53,251 nt of DNA from positions 1-53,251 of the forward strand of contig JAITRU010000039.1 in assembly GCA_031288225.1 (NCBI GenBank). The letters run 5' to 3'. Both the position numbers and the translations under genes were made by a program. The DNA is from Holosporaceae bacterium (GTDB lineage Bacteria; Pseudomonadota; Alphaproteobacteria; UBA3830). Below the pieces are notes generated by a model. That model had not been told where the DNA came from. It did not search any database and saw only the letters and a list, made by a program, of their open reading frames with translations. Of this stretch, positions 1-9,795 are shown in pieces (the first letter of the stretch is position 1; every line of letters starts with the position of its first letter).

Positions 1-4
1 ATAA

Positions 5-103
5 TACCAAATCCCATCATCGATTAGCTATTGCCTGCCTGGCAGCAGCTGCCATAGAGCGTATTCTAGAAGCCGTTTGGACAATCTAAAATGAGATTTG
101 GTA
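5..103 (+). mobile_element. MITE-like element, family A, copy 1 (99 bp)
   Basis: The element begins TACCAAATCCCAT and ends ATGAGATTTGGTA, so the ends are imperfect inverted repeats. It is flanked by TAA at 2-4 and TAA at 104-106, an exact 3-bp target duplication. A second copy of the same 99 bp lies at 23461-23559 with about five substitutions. One frame from position 6 is open for 27 codons and stops at TAA 87-89, just inside the right end. Its peptide (HHRLAIACLAAAAIERILEA near the middle) reads like the C-terminus of a transposase, so this is probably an internal-deletion derivative of a full IS. That last point is inference. Confidence 0.75.
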
Positions 104-133
104 TAAGTTCGCTTTCTCAGCGTGATTGAGTAT

Positions 134-162
134 AAACGCACTTTCAAAACAATTTATGTATA
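134..162. repeat. Half copy of palindromic repeat family B
   Basis: The segment AACGCACTTTCAAAACAATT followed by TATGTATA matches the right arm of the ~106-bp palindromic repeats at 23563, 28230 and 40623. No left arm is recognisable between the family A element and this arm, so the copy is truncated or decayed. As at 23.5 kb, it lies directly downstream of a family A copy. Confidence 0.6.
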
Positions 163-301
163 GCAATTCTTCACGCCGTTCGCAACAGGCCCCTATATTA
201 AATTTTTGACAAATGAGTAAACGAATGAAAAACTCGAGCACTTGGGTTTATCGGAAAGTCAATATCATCGCTCGCCGATGAAAAACCCTGATTCGCAAAC
301 C
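163..301. other. Short gene-free gap
   Basis: I see no coding frame, tRNA or convincing hairpin between the repeat arm and the 3' end of der. Confidence 0.5.
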
Positions 302-1672
302 CTACTCTGCGTGCGGATTTTTTCTTTGGCGAACAAATAGCCTCATTGGAATCCCCTTAAAATTCAATGAGTTCCTTAAATGATTAAGCAGATATCTCTC
401 ATAGCTTTTGGGCAAATGTTCAACTCTATTAGCAAATATAGTAAAGGTAGGTGGTTTGCAGTTGGTTTGTGATACATATTTCAAGCGAATGGGCATGCCA
501 CCGGCCAATGGGGGCGGATTTTTAGCAATGGCTGTCTGGAGCCAACGATTTAATACTCCCGTTGATATCCTTTTATTCCACGCACCGTACAAATCCAAGG
601 ATACATTGAATATGCGTGCCAGTCCTTTTTTTTCTTTGGCTGATACTAGTAAACATGGCGCATCCGGCACCTGAGCAAATTCCTTTGGGATACGTTTCTG
701 TACTAACTGCAGAATTTCGTCTGGATTATGGACTGTATCGCTCTTATTCAAGGCAAATATTATAATTTTGCCCTCATCAAAAACCCGTGTGGCCATTGTA
801 ACATCCTGTTTTTCCAATGGAGCATTTATATCCATCAGCACCACCACGATATTAGCCTGTTTTACGTAGCGCCAGGCATCCAACACAGCAATTGACTCCA
901 GCGCATCGTTTATTTTTGATTTTTTTCTTTGGCCGGCAGTGTCTATGAGATATATCATTTGGTTTTTAAAATGCCAATGTAGCCCTATGGCATCCCGCGT
1001 GATACCAGCCTGCTCACCGGTCAGCAGTCGCTCTTCTCCAATTATTGCGTTGATCAACGATGATTTTCCAACATTTGGACGTCCAATAATGGCAATTTTG
1101 AGGCGATTATCCATTGTCGGCGTGATTGTGGCAGCAGCTGCACAGGCTGATTGTTCTTCACATTCTTTGCCTGGAATTTTTTCTTCTCTGGCCAGAGCCG
1201 CATATATCTCATCGAAACCGAGATTATGCTCTGCCGAAACGTAGATTCCTTCGCCAAATCCCAGGGACGTTGGATTACCTACAACGGCTCGCTTGCCTTC
1301 GGACTTGTTTTTTATGAGGATAATCTTCCGATTCCCTATTTTTTTCAGGATAGATCTTACCCAACCGGCAACTGCTCTGTCATACTCGGTAATATCATCA
1401 ATGGCATCTATAACAAGGAAAACAACATCTGATTCCCGCATAGCTGCAGCCGATTGTCCATTCATTAGCAAGGCCAATGCATTGCACGAAAATGGATCCA
1501 CACCGGGCGTATCAAATAATTCGAAATGGATGCCATAAAGATCTGCAGTAATGTTTTTTCTGTCTCGAGTTATACCAGGCACAGCTCCTACAATGGCCAG
1601 CTTTTGTCGAGCTAATCTATTGAATAATGTTGATTTCCCAACATTGGGTCTACCAATGATCGCAACTTTCAT
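302..1672 (-). CDS. der: Ribosome-associated GTPase Der (EngA)
   Basis: Der is a double-GTPase needed for maturation of the 50S ribosomal subunit. The 456 residues show two tandem G domains. The first starts at residue 1 with GRPNVGKST, a G2 region PGITRD and G3 DTPG. The second starts near residue 193 with GRPNVGKSS, DTAG and NKSD. A basic KH-like C-terminal domain follows. Length fits the family. The gene overlaps the bamB stop by four bases (ATGA), so translation is probably coupled. The order yfgM-bamB-der is the same as in Escherichia coli, which supports all three calls. Confidence 0.97.
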   Translation of the reverse strand: MKVAIIGRPNVGKSTLFNRLARQKLAIVGAVPGITRDRKNITADLYGIHFELFDTPGVDPFSCNALALLMNGQSAAAMRESDVVFLVIDAIDDITEYDRAVAGWVRSILKKIGNRKIILIKNKSEGKRAVVGNPTSLGFGEGIYVSAEHNLGFDEIYAALAREEKIPGKECEEQSACAAAATITPTMDNRLKIAIIGRPNVGKSSLINAIIGEERLLTGEQAGITRDAIGLHWHFKNQMIYLIDTAGQRKKSKINDALESIAVLDAWRYVKQANIVVVLMDINAPLEKQDVTMATRVFDEGKIIIFALNKSDTVHNPDEILQLVQKRIPKEFAQVPDAPCLLVSAKEKKGLARIFNVSLDLYGAWNKRISTGVLNRWLQTAIAKNPPPLAGGMPIRLKYVSQTNCKPPTFTIFANRVEHLPKSYERYLLNHLRNSLNFKGIPMRLFVRQRKNPHAE

Positions 1673-2982
1673 CTATAAGCCACAATCGTACCACAATCCA
1701 GCAGAAGATACATGATGGCATCAGAAATTACCGGATTTGCTGCTATTCCTTCATCTGTTATCTTTGCCGTTTTTTTGATTTTCCCGTCATGGACTGATAC
1801 GAAAAACACATTACCTTCCTGAGATATCACGAAAATATTGTCTTTTATAAGCAGCTGTCCATACCAATCGGAAACTTTTCCGGAATCATCCAGTATTAAT
1901 TTCCTGCTCCAGCGCAGTTTTCCCGTTTTGTTGTTCAAACACAAAAGCTCACCGTTAGCATTTAGTAAAAACATGCTATTTCCACTGAGAATGGGAGTGT
2001 GAATTCCGCCATAATTGCAGCTCCAAAGCAAATACCCAGTCTTGGTTTCATGGGCAACCGTTTGTCCATTGGATGCAAAATATACAATGCCATCGCAGAC
2101 CACGGGACATGCTCTAGGATGCATAAAAGCCCTGGCTGCATTTGCCGCAAAATATTTTGGAAAAGTTGTGTTCCAAATTACATTGCCGCTATCCACCGCC
2201 AGCGCAAAAATTTCCCCAAATGGATAGGCAACGAAGACGATATCATCAGAAATGGCCACGCTGGCACTGCCGATGAATGTCGAATCCACGAGAACGCCAG
2301 AATGAGCCCAGGAAATTTTCCCGCTATTGATATCCACCGCCTGCAAACTGCAATTCTGACATAGGATAAAGGCCTTTCCACGATGGACAGTTATGCCATC
2401 TCCCTTCGACGGGGCTGGAAGTTTCAATCTCCAGAGAATTTTTCCAGTTCCGGCATCCAGACAGAAACATTCGGCAAAGCTAGAAGTAACAATTAATTTC
2501 CCCTGATCATGGGCAATGGCCCCACCGATTTGTCCATCTTTTTCTCGAATTGTCGTGCTCATGGTCCATATACGTTTTCCCGTTGTTTTATCAAGAGCAT
2601 ACAAAAGACCACCGGCATCCAGGCAGAATACCATGCCTCCAGCAACCACCGGAGCAGCTGTAGCTTTTATTGATACACATGATCCGTAATCCAAATCACT
2701 TGACCATAAACGGCCTAATTTCATGGAAAATTTGAGAGGATCATAACAGTGAGACGCATTAAAATGCGGCTGGGGATAATTTGAATTCGCCAGCAACAAT
2801 GAACTCACCGCCACAGGAATGGAATCCAGGTCGTCCGCATTTGCAACAGATGCTTCAGAAACTAACAAATGTTCACGCTTGCCATTGAGTTTAATCTTAT
2901 CTTCCGAACATCCAGCCATCAACAGAAAAAAGGAGAACGCAAAACAAAAACCAAATAACAGGGAAACATGCCTTCTACTCAT
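1669..2982 (-). CDS. bamB: Outer-membrane assembly lipoprotein BamB
   Basis: BamB is the beta-propeller lipoprotein of the BAM complex that inserts beta-barrel proteins in the outer membrane. The 437-residue product has a lipoprotein signal peptide with the lipobox LLMAGC (Cys near residue 25). It then has repeated PQQ-type propeller blades: W-containing strands, GxVY/GxLY cores such as GGLLYALDKTTGKRIW, GTGKILWRL and SGNVIWNT. It overlaps both neighbours by four bases. A soluble PQQ dehydrogenase is unlikely given the size, the lipobox and the conserved gene order. Confidence 0.93.
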   Translation of the reverse strand: MSRRHVSLLFGFCFAFSFFLLMAGCSEDKIKLNGKREHLLVSEASVANADDLDSIPVAVSSLLLANSNYPQPHFNASHCYDPLKFSMKLGRLWSSDLDYGSCVSIKATAAPVVAGGMVFCLDAGGLLYALDKTTGKRIWTMSTTIREKDGQIGGAIAHDQGKLIVTSSFAECFCLDAGTGKILWRLKLPAPSKGDGITVHRGKAFILCQNCSLQAVDINSGKISWAHSGVLVDSTFIGSASVAISDDIVFVAYPFGEIFALAVDSGNVIWNTTFPKYFAANAARAFMHPRACPVVCDGIVYFASNGQTVAHETKTGYLLWSCNYGGIHTPILSGNSMFLLNANGELLCLNNKTGKLRWSRKLILDDSGKVSDWYGQLLIKDNIFVISQEGNVFFVSVHDGKIKKTAKITDEGIAANPVISDAIMYLLLDCGTIVAYR

Positions 2983-3665
2983 TTTTTGTTTTCTCCTCCC
3001 TTATCATTTCCCGATGCTGCCTTGGCACCAATATAACTCGACAGCATTGATACTCTGCTCTTTTGACTTGCAGAAACTTCGGTATGAGCTGCAACTTTAT
3101 CCAGTAATTTTATGGCTTCGCCATGCTGGCCATCGTTTTCATGAATCATGGCCATCAGCTCCAACGCCATAAGCTTAAATGGCCGGTTTTCCTCCGTTAA
3201 TGGCTTTAGAATTTTGATCAAATTTTCCGGAGTATTCGTGGGATATGAGGCGTAAATTATTAGGGCAACATCTTTCCAAACCTGGTGAACTCCATGTTTA
3301 TGGGATAACTCCAACAGCGGTTTCAAATTTTCCTTGGCGAATTCATGTCTCATCATAAGTTCTCCAGATTTTATGATCTGAAGTATTGGCTTTAGTTCTG
3401 CCGGAGCATCTTCTAACAAACCTGACAGCAGCACATCATGCTTTACTCTGCTGTTTTGCATAATATTTACCAGAGCCGATGTTATATCCTCCCCCTTGGT
3501 TTGATTACGAACACGCAGCGACAGGTAAATTGCTATGCCAACGGCGATAGAGACGATGATTCCCAGTATCACGTGACTATGCCTAGTGGCGAACGCTAAC
3601 AGCTTGTCGCGTTTCAACTCTTCGTCTATCTCGATAAATATAGGATTACCCTTCTCATTTTTCAC
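2979..3665 (-). CDS. YfgM-like TPR membrane protein
   Basis: The 228-residue protein has a charged N-terminus, one membrane segment (about residues 32-50, VILGIIVSIAVGIAIYLSL) and a helical, TPR-like periplasmic part. This matches the layout of YfgM, the ancillary SecYEG-associated protein encoded just before bamB in many proteobacteria. The 3' end overlaps the bamB start. Sequence similarity to YfgM is weak by eye, so the name rests mainly on topology and synteny. Confidence 0.75.
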   Translation of the reverse strand: MKNEKGNPIFIEIDEELKRDKLLAFATRHSHVILGIIVSIAVGIAIYLSLRVRNQTKGEDITSALVNIMQNSRVKHDVLLSGLLEDAPAELKPILQIIKSGELMMRHEFAKENLKPLLELSHKHGVHQVWKDVALIIYASYPTNTPENLIKILKPLTEENRPFKLMALELMAMIHENDGQHGEAIKLLDKVAAHTEVSASQKSRVSMLSSYIGAKAASGNDKGGENKK

Positions 3666-3840
3666 TGTACAAACTCCATTTTCTCGTAAAACTGCAAAAC
3701 ACTAGGATTGTAGAACATTTTAGCCACATATCCAACAGTGAACGAACAGATCCCATGGGTTTTTCATGAATTCCCAAACACATCCGTTAGATTTCTGTGT
3801 GATTTTTTCATATTTCGCATTCAACACTTTACATACGTAC

Positions 3841-5289
3841 TCATTCGCCTTGTTTTGCACGATCAGACTCAGACATTACTTCTTCAAAAACCTGAATGTA
3901 CCGGTCAATCATGGCACTGTTGTTGGCGAATTTTTCTGCCTGGCGATACCCTCGTTCCACCAAAGTTTTGCGCAGATTACCATCACTAACCATCGTCGCT
4001 ATGGCTTTTTCGATTTCATCAACGTTGATAGGATTGAAGAAAAGCGCTGCATTTCCAGCTACTTCCGGCAAACTTCCCGCCGTGCTGCAGGCAACCGGAA
4101 CACCGGCTGCCATAGCCTCGATTATTGGCATGCCAAATCCTTCGTAGATGGACGGGTGAATAAATGCCAGAGCGTTGGCCAGTACAACCTGCAAATTTTC
4201 CTTTGACATAAACCCGGAAAATATTACCCTATCCTCCATTTGTTTTTCCCGCACCATCTTTCTATAACTATCTATGGTACTACTACCGGCACCAACTAAA
4301 ATCAGCTTAAGATCAGATTTTGTGCCTTTCACATATTTTTCAAAAGCCAGCAATAATCTTTTGTGATTTTTATTTGGCCAGTAGTGCGATAAGTATATGA
4401 AATAATTTTGCGGAGTTAGATGATATTTGCTTAGAATAGCCTTGATTTCACGAGAAGTTAACTTTATGCCTCCATTTAATCTATTAGCCATCTGAATAGG
4501 GATTGCTCTAACTGAATTTGGATCTAATTTGAACACATCAACAACTCTTTTTCTTGAAAAATCAGAAACTGTTATTATTTTCTTTGAATTCTTAACAAGT
4601 GCATTAGTTCTAAACTCAGCCCACTTGGCTTTTTCCGGCGGAAAACAATTAGTATCATGATATGCCAGATCGTGTATGGAGGAAATCTTTGCCACAGCAA
4701 AGAAATCGTTGAACCACCCAAGCCCTGCTTCGGGATCCCAAAAAACATCACACTTATGATCCAAAAAAAGTTGATCGTAAAAAACCAACTGAATCAAACG
4801 ATCTTTGATGCGCTTATTGTTGATTTTTTGAAACATACTATGCAAAAATTCATCAAGTCCGTAGTTATAGCATGAAACGTCAACTTCAATCATCTTTACA
4901 TTTTTGAATGTAGCTAGTCTTTTGAAAATAGGATTAGTTACATCCTTGCGAATCAGGAGAATGAATCGCCAGTTAGTACGCCTCACTATCATACCCTGTA
5001 AAATATTTTCCGTAAGAGTTGCAACACCGCCAGAAGAACCGATGAACATAAGGCTAACCACAACGTCACGTGTAAATTCTCTAGGCCTAGGGTTCAACGA
5101 AGATATACGCTCTGTTGTAAATACATCGGAAATTTTCGATTTAAATGTGCACACTAGCATCAAAAAAAGAAAAAAAGCTAAAATAGTGATGAACGCCACC
5201 ATAAAAGTTATCAGAGCCAACACTCTCTGCTTTAGCTTTTGTCTAGAGTTTTCCATGCCAATGATACCTTTGTCGTTTGTATTATCCAT
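3841..5289 (-). CDS. Membrane-anchored GT4-family glycosyltransferase
   Basis: The protein has 482 residues. A hydrophobic segment at about residues 25-49 suggests an N-terminal membrane anchor. The C-terminal half is a GT-B nucleotide-sugar binding domain of glycosyltransferase family 4: SHYWPNKNHKRLLLAFEKY, then HPSIYEGFGMPIIEAMAAG with the E-x7-E signature, and GSLPEVAG. The sugar and acceptor cannot be told; envelope polysaccharide or lipid synthesis is the usual role. The ATG at 5289 has no clear ribosome site, and ATG 5256 (with AAAGG upstream) is a possible alternative. It follows the flavoprotein gene with only three bases between them. Confidence 0.85.
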   Translation of the reverse strand: MDNTNDKGIIGMENSRQKLKQRVLALITFMVAFITILAFFLFLMLVCTFKSKISDVFTTERISSLNPRPREFTRDVVVSLMFIGSSGGVATLTENILQGMIVRRTNWRFILLIRKDVTNPIFKRLATFKNVKMIEVDVSCYNYGLDEFLHSMFQKINNKRIKDRLIQLVFYDQLFLDHKCDVFWDPEAGLGWFNDFFAVAKISSIHDLAYHDTNCFPPEKAKWAEFRTNALVKNSKKIITVSDFSRKRVVDVFKLDPNSVRAIPIQMANRLNGGIKLTSREIKAILSKYHLTPQNYFIYLSHYWPNKNHKRLLLAFEKYVKGTKSDLKLILVGAGSSTIDSYRKMVREKQMEDRVIFSGFMSKENLQVVLANALAFIHPSIYEGFGMPIIEAMAAGVPVACSTAGSLPEVAGNAALFFNPINVDEIEKAIATMVSDGNLRKTLVERGYRQAEKFANNSAMIDRYIQVFEEVMSESDRAKQGE

Positions 5290-5292
5290 CAG

Positions 5293-6669
5293 CTAATATC
5301 CAGCGATTATACGATCAACAAGTTGGCTTGTCGTTGGGATGAAACCATTGGCATAGAATGGATCTTCTCCAAATCTATAGGCCTCATGCCCAGCAAATAT
5401 CAAGTTATTTTCTACATCCCCGCCGTGAGCTATGGCTTGCAGCGTTTTCTGAATGCAAAACGTGCGTGGATCCGGAATCTTCCCGGTGGATCCCCTGTGC
5501 TGGCACCAGCTGCTGAAACGACAAACACTCAGACAACAAACGCAACTTTTTTGATCCGAAACGATCTGCTTTGCCTGCTCCGGAGTAACAAAAACCAACG
5601 TCCCATCCGGAGTGATCATGGCTTCGGTAAATCCCTCCTGCATCCAGGCTTTTACATCATCTCTACGCGATGGATCAACATTAATTCCACGCCCAAGGAA
5701 ATTAATGATAAACGATGATTCTTCAACGATGGCCACCTGGCGATTCTGTCTCTCCAGCAAATCACCAAGCATTTTGTTATATACTGCGGACGAGTAAAAA
5801 CCGGTTGGGCTGAGACTCGTTAGTTTCACATCTCCCTTCTTCAGAGACATTAACTTCGAGTGCCATGCTTTTGCCACAGGATTTTCAGTGGTAATGATGG
5901 AACGAGTACCAAACTGGAAAGCAATTGGCATAATTTCCTTATTATCAAGATAATCCTCCCATTCCGACAGCCACCACACACCTCCTGCGATTATGATGGG
6001 TAAATGTTGAAGATTGAACTCATTCATCAATTTACGAATGGCAACAATCCGCAGGTAATTGTTTGCTGGTGTTAGTGGATTCTCTGCATTGGATAAGCCA
6101 TTATGACCTCCGGCCAACCAAGGATCCTCGTACACAACTCCCCCAAGAAATTCCGTATATTTTTTGAACGATCTCCGAAACAGAGCAGAAAATGCCCTGG
6201 CAGAGGACACTATTGGATAGTAATACGTACTAAATTTTGAGGCCAATTCTGCAAGGTTATAGGGCATTCCTGCTCCGCATACCACCCCGTGCACGTAACC
6301 ACCAACTTCCTGCAAAATTCCTTCGATTATTTCTTCGCAGGCTCCCATTTCCCATAGCGCATTCATGTGGATACGCCCTTTGCCACCTGATCTTTCTCGG
6401 GCTATTTTGGCCTGAGCAATTCCGCCAGCGATGGCGTAACGTATTAACTCATTCCGCCGTTCTGTCCTCAATTTGGCATGATATATTTGTGGCACCACAT
6501 TCCCATTTTCATCGTAGGAATCAGCATTAACGGCAGAGAATGTACCAACAGCTCCTGCGGCAGCCCAGGCTCCACAGGTTTCTCCGTTAGAAATAGATAT
6601 CCCCTTGCCTCCGTCTATCAGCGGTAAAACTTCTGATCCGGAAATGGTCTGTGATCTCAGATTTATCAA
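5293..6669 (-). CDS. Nitronate-monooxygenase-like flavin oxidoreductase
   Basis: This looks like a TIM-barrel FMN enzyme of the nitronate monooxygenase (2-nitropropane dioxygenase) family. Visible features are a glycine-rich N-terminus (LPLIDGGKGISIS), GVVCGAGMPYNLAE, PIIIAGGVWW and the phosphate-binding region FGTRSIITTENPVAKAW. The C-terminal part carries a tight cysteine cluster, CVCCLSVCRFSSWC, suggesting metal or disulfide binding. The first ATG of the frame is at 6729, but TTG 6669 has GGAG nine bases upstream and gives the usual family N-terminus, so I chose it (458 residues). Substrate unknown. Confidence 0.8.
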   Translation of the reverse strand: MINLRSQTISGSEVLPLIDGGKGISISNGETCGAWAAAGAVGTFSAVNADSYDENGNVVPQIYHAKLRTERRNELIRYAIAGGIAQAKIARERSGGKGRIHMNALWEMGACEEIIEGILQEVGGYVHGVVCGAGMPYNLAELASKFSTYYYPIVSSARAFSALFRRSFKKYTEFLGGVVYEDPWLAGGHNGLSNAENPLTPANNYLRIVAIRKLMNEFNLQHLPIIIAGGVWWLSEWEDYLDNKEIMPIAFQFGTRSIITTENPVAKAWHSKLMSLKKGDVKLTSLSPTGFYSSAVYNKMLGDLLERQNRQVAIVEESSFIINFLGRGINVDPSRRDDVKAWMQEGFTEAMITPDGTLVFVTPEQAKQIVSDQKSCVCCLSVCRFSSWCQHRGSTGKIPDPRTFCIQKTLQAIAHGGDVENNLIFAGHEAYRFGEDPFYANGFIPTTSQLVDRIIAGY

Positions 6670-6758
6670 GGATATTTTCTCCAATAACCGACAGATAAAA
6701 CAAAACACACCAACATCACATAGGCACACAATAAAAAGCTTAGCACGGAATCATAACA

Positions 6759-8639
6759 TCAAGGCATTGGCGCTCGGCACATTTCTTTTATGGCAATTAC
6801 AGCATCGTTTATTCCAAAAATTTCCTGAGTACCATCCAAACGTCGTAGAGTAATTGTGTTATCCCTCACCTCTTCAGCTCCAATGATAGCAATCAGCGGA
6901 ACCTTAGACATTACGTGATTTCTAATTTTATAGGAAATCTTTTCGGCTCTAGTATCCAATTTTGCTCTAATATCGTTGTCTAGTAGTTTATCATGGAAAA
7001 CACCAGCGTATCTATCAAAATCATTGGTAATGTCGGCCACCACCACCTGCACAGGACTTAACCACAGCGGTAATTTTCCTGCATAGTTTTCCAGCAGAAT
7101 ACCAATGAATCTTTCCATGGACCCAAGGACAGCCCGATGTAGCAAAATCGGGTGGTGTTTTTCACCATCATCTCCCATATACCAAGCATCTAGACGCTCA
7201 GGTAGAACGAAATCCACCTGCAAAGTTCCACACTGCCAATCGCGACCTAGCTTATCCCTAAGCACAAACTCCAGCTTTGGACCATAGAAAGCTCCCTCTC
7301 CGCTATTTACAGTAAATTCCAATCCGGCTTCCGTGGTGGCTTGCTTAAGCAAACTCTCGGACTTATCCCAAACTGCATCCGTTCCAGCTCTAACCGGCGG
7401 CCTATCGGAAAATTTTACAGTAAATTCTTCAAATCCTAACTTGTTGTACACACTGGTCAGGAGATTGCAAAAACGCTTAGTCTCAGTATTAATCTGATCT
7501 GGTGTACAGAAAATATGTCCATCATCCTGTGTAAAAGCTCTCACCCTCATGGTACCATACAAAGCTCCAGATGGCTCGTTGCGATGGCAAATCCCAAATT
7601 CCGCCATGCGCAATGGCAAATCTCGATAGCTCTTGACGCTTTGGTTGAAAATCTGAATATGGCCGGGACAATTCATTGGCTTTATAGCTAAAACTTTGTC
7701 ATCCACAGATTCTGCCACAAACATATTTTGACGAAATTTATCCCAGTGACCAGACGCCTCCCAAAGGGACCTGTCGATCATCTGGGGAGTACCAACTTCC
7801 ACATAGCCGTCCCTTTGAATAAACTTTCGCAGAAAATTTCGCAGCGTCCGGTAGATGACATATCCATTCGGATGCCAAAAAATCGACCCGGCAGCCTCTT
7901 CCTGTATATGGAATAAATCCATATCTTTGCCAATTTTTCTATGATCTCTTTTTTCCGCTTCCTCAAGATTTACAATGTATTGATCCAAATTTTCTCTGGA
8001 AAACCAACTAGTAGCATATATTCTCTGGAGCATTTCCCGCTGAGAATCGCCTCGCCAATACGCGCCGGCCACCTTCATGAGACGAAAATGCTTCGATGCC
8101 ACTCCGGTTCTTGGCAAATGAGGCCCGCGACAAAGATCCATAAATCTATCCTCGTGTTTATAGATGGTAACCTCTGGCACATTTAGCTCCCTGATAAGCT
8201 CTACCTTAAACATTTCATCCTGCGCCATAAACATCTCAATGGCAACGGGAGTTGGTAGAATTTCCCGGGTAATTTTATAATTGGCGCAAATTATTTCCCG
8301 CATTTTATCTTCTATGGTGCCAAAATCATCCGGCTTTATCTGATGATCGCAGAGCACATCATAGTAAAATCCATTTTCTATGGTTGGGCCAATGGCGATT
8401 TTGACATTGGGATACAACTCCTTTATGGCGTGGGCCATAATGTGAGAGGTGGTGTGCCGCATGATATTCATGGCCTCTGGATGATCCTTGGCTATGATCT
8501 CCACCGAAGCAGTTACAGGAAACGTGGCCGACAGATCCATAGCAATTCCATCGACAATGATGGCAATGGCATTCTTATAGCCACCATTCTTAATAAAATC
8601 GAAACCTGAAACAGAATCATACATACTATCTACTCTCAT
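6759..8639 (-). CDS. thrS: Threonyl-tRNA synthetase
   Basis: ThrRS charges tRNA-Thr and edits mis-charged Ser-tRNA. The 626 residues contain the editing domain (HTTSHIMAHA, and the HEDRFMDLCRGPH region), class II motifs including FGICHRNEPSGALYGTMRVR, zinc-site residues in NCPGHIQIF, and the anticodon-binding C-terminus. The N-terminal TGS domain seems shortened by about ten residues. A TGA immediately precedes the ATG in frame, so no longer start exists. Confidence 0.97.
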   Translation of the reverse strand: MRVDSMYDSVSGFDFIKNGGYKNAIAIIVDGIAMDLSATFPVTASVEIIAKDHPEAMNIMRHTTSHIMAHAIKELYPNVKIAIGPTIENGFYYDVLCDHQIKPDDFGTIEDKMREIICANYKITREILPTPVAIEMFMAQDEMFKVELIRELNVPEVTIYKHEDRFMDLCRGPHLPRTGVASKHFRLMKVAGAYWRGDSQREMLQRIYATSWFSRENLDQYIVNLEEAEKRDHRKIGKDMDLFHIQEEAAGSIFWHPNGYVIYRTLRNFLRKFIQRDGYVEVGTPQMIDRSLWEASGHWDKFRQNMFVAESVDDKVLAIKPMNCPGHIQIFNQSVKSYRDLPLRMAEFGICHRNEPSGALYGTMRVRAFTQDDGHIFCTPDQINTETKRFCNLLTSVYNKLGFEEFTVKFSDRPPVRAGTDAVWDKSESLLKQATTEAGLEFTVNSGEGAFYGPKLEFVLRDKLGRDWQCGTLQVDFVLPERLDAWYMGDDGEKHHPILLHRAVLGSMERFIGILLENYAGKLPLWLSPVQVVVADITNDFDRYAGVFHDKLLDNDIRAKLDTRAEKISYKIRNHVMSKVPLIAIIGAEEVRDNTITLRRLDGTQEIFGINDAVIAIKEMCRAPMP

Positions 8640-8721
8640 TCATTTTATTGGAAAAAGCTCCAATCAGCATGCGCCAGTCTAGCATTTTTTTTGGCCGATT
8701 GCTCAACAAATTTTAGCTACA

Positions 8722-8750
8722 TTGCCGCATGCGTAGTTCTGCATTATAAT
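8722..8750 (+). promoter_or_regulatory. Sigma-70 promoter for bioB
   Basis: TTGCCG (8722-8727), a 17-bp spacer and a perfect TATAAT (8745-8750) lie upstream of the bioB start at 8793. Transcription would begin near 8757, so frame extensions upstream of that point cannot be translated from this promoter. Confidence 0.7.
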
Positions 8751-8792
8751 CGCGCTGTGCTTTTAAGTATGACAATCCGACGGGAACTCAAT

Positions 8793-9767
8793 ATGGCCAA
8801 TGTAATGTCTCCACGAACCATCATGAAATATACTTTGGAAAAAGCATTGGATGTTTTTAATTACCCGTTTTTTAAATTATTAAGAACGGCCCACGAAATT
8901 CACAGAAAAAATTTTGATGAACAGTCGGTGCAAATCAGCGATATTTTGAGCGTGAAAACCGGTGGCTGCTCCGAAGATTGCGCCTATTGCGCTCAATCCA
9001 CCAGAAACGGTATCAAAATGCCCAAGCAGCCCATGTTAGACCTGGAAACGGTGCTGGAAACAGCTCGCAAAGCCAAGGAGCGTGGCGCCAGTCGATTCTG
9101 CATGAGCGCATCCGGCCGCTGCTTATCCTCCGGGGAGGAATTCGAAAAAATATGCGAGATGGTAAGGTCTGTAAATGCCATCGGTCTGGAAACCTGCGTT
9201 ACACTTGGATTTTTGACGGAAGCCCAGGCCACCAAACTAAAAAAATCCGGACTAAACTACTATAATCACAACGTAGATACTTCTCCGGAATTTTATTCGC
9301 ACATCGTTTCTACCAGAACCATTGAGGATCGCATAAAAACCATAGAGATTGTGCAGAAGTCTGGCATCAGCGTGTGCTCCGGAGGCATTGTAGGCATGGG
9401 AGAAACCAATGAAGACAGAATTAAGATGCTGGTTTTGCTCGCGAATCTAGAAATTCAGCCCCGGTGTGTGCCCCTAAATAAACTGGTGAAAATTTCCGGT
9501 ACACGCGTCGATGATTCAAACCCCATCGACGACTTCGACTTCGTAAGAATGATCGCGCTGGCGCGCATTCTGATGCCGACGTCCTACGTGAAAATCGCTG
9601 CCGGACGTAACACGCTGTCCGAATCCACCCAGGCCCTGTGCATTTTCGCCGGGGCCAACGCATTGTTTTCCAGCGAAAAACTGCTAACCGTCGATAATAT
9701 AAAAGACAATGCCGATCGAAAGCTATTCAATAAACTAAATCTTCGCATAGAAAACCCGCAGATGTAA
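8793..9767 (+). CDS. bioB: Biotin synthase BioB
   Basis: BioB is the radical-SAM enzyme that inserts sulfur into dethiobiotin. The protein has 324 residues from ATG 8793, chosen because GGGA lies about eight bases upstream and the start fits the promoter at 8722-8750; the frame extends upstream without a ribosome site. The radical-SAM cluster motif is CSEDCAYC, followed by auxiliary-cluster and substrate residues (GLETCVTLG, YNHNVDTSPE, CSGGIVGMGE) and AAGRNTLS near the end. No bioA, bioD or bioF is nearby. The next gene, 28 bases downstream, is a transporter. Confidence 0.96.
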   Translation: MANVMSPRTIMKYTLEKALDVFNYPFFKLLRTAHEIHRKNFDEQSVQISDILSVKTGGCSEDCAYCAQSTRNGIKMPKQPMLDLETVLETARKAKERGASRFCMSASGRCLSSGEEFEKICEMVRSVNAIGLETCVTLGFLTEAQATKLKKSGLNYYNHNVDTSPEFYSHIVSTRTIEDRIKTIEIVQKSGISVCSGGIVGMGETNEDRIKMLVLLANLEIQPRCVPLNKLVKISGTRVDDSNPIDDFDFVRMIALARILMPTSYVKIAAGRNTLSESTQALCIFAGANALFSSEKLLTVDNIKDNADRKLFNKLNLRIENPQM

Positions 9768-9795
9768 TTTCAAAAAAAATTTAAGGAGAATCCCC

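Noticed and set aside
408-1538. Plus-strand frames over der
   Set aside because: All overlap the well-supported der gene on the opposite strand and show no family features.
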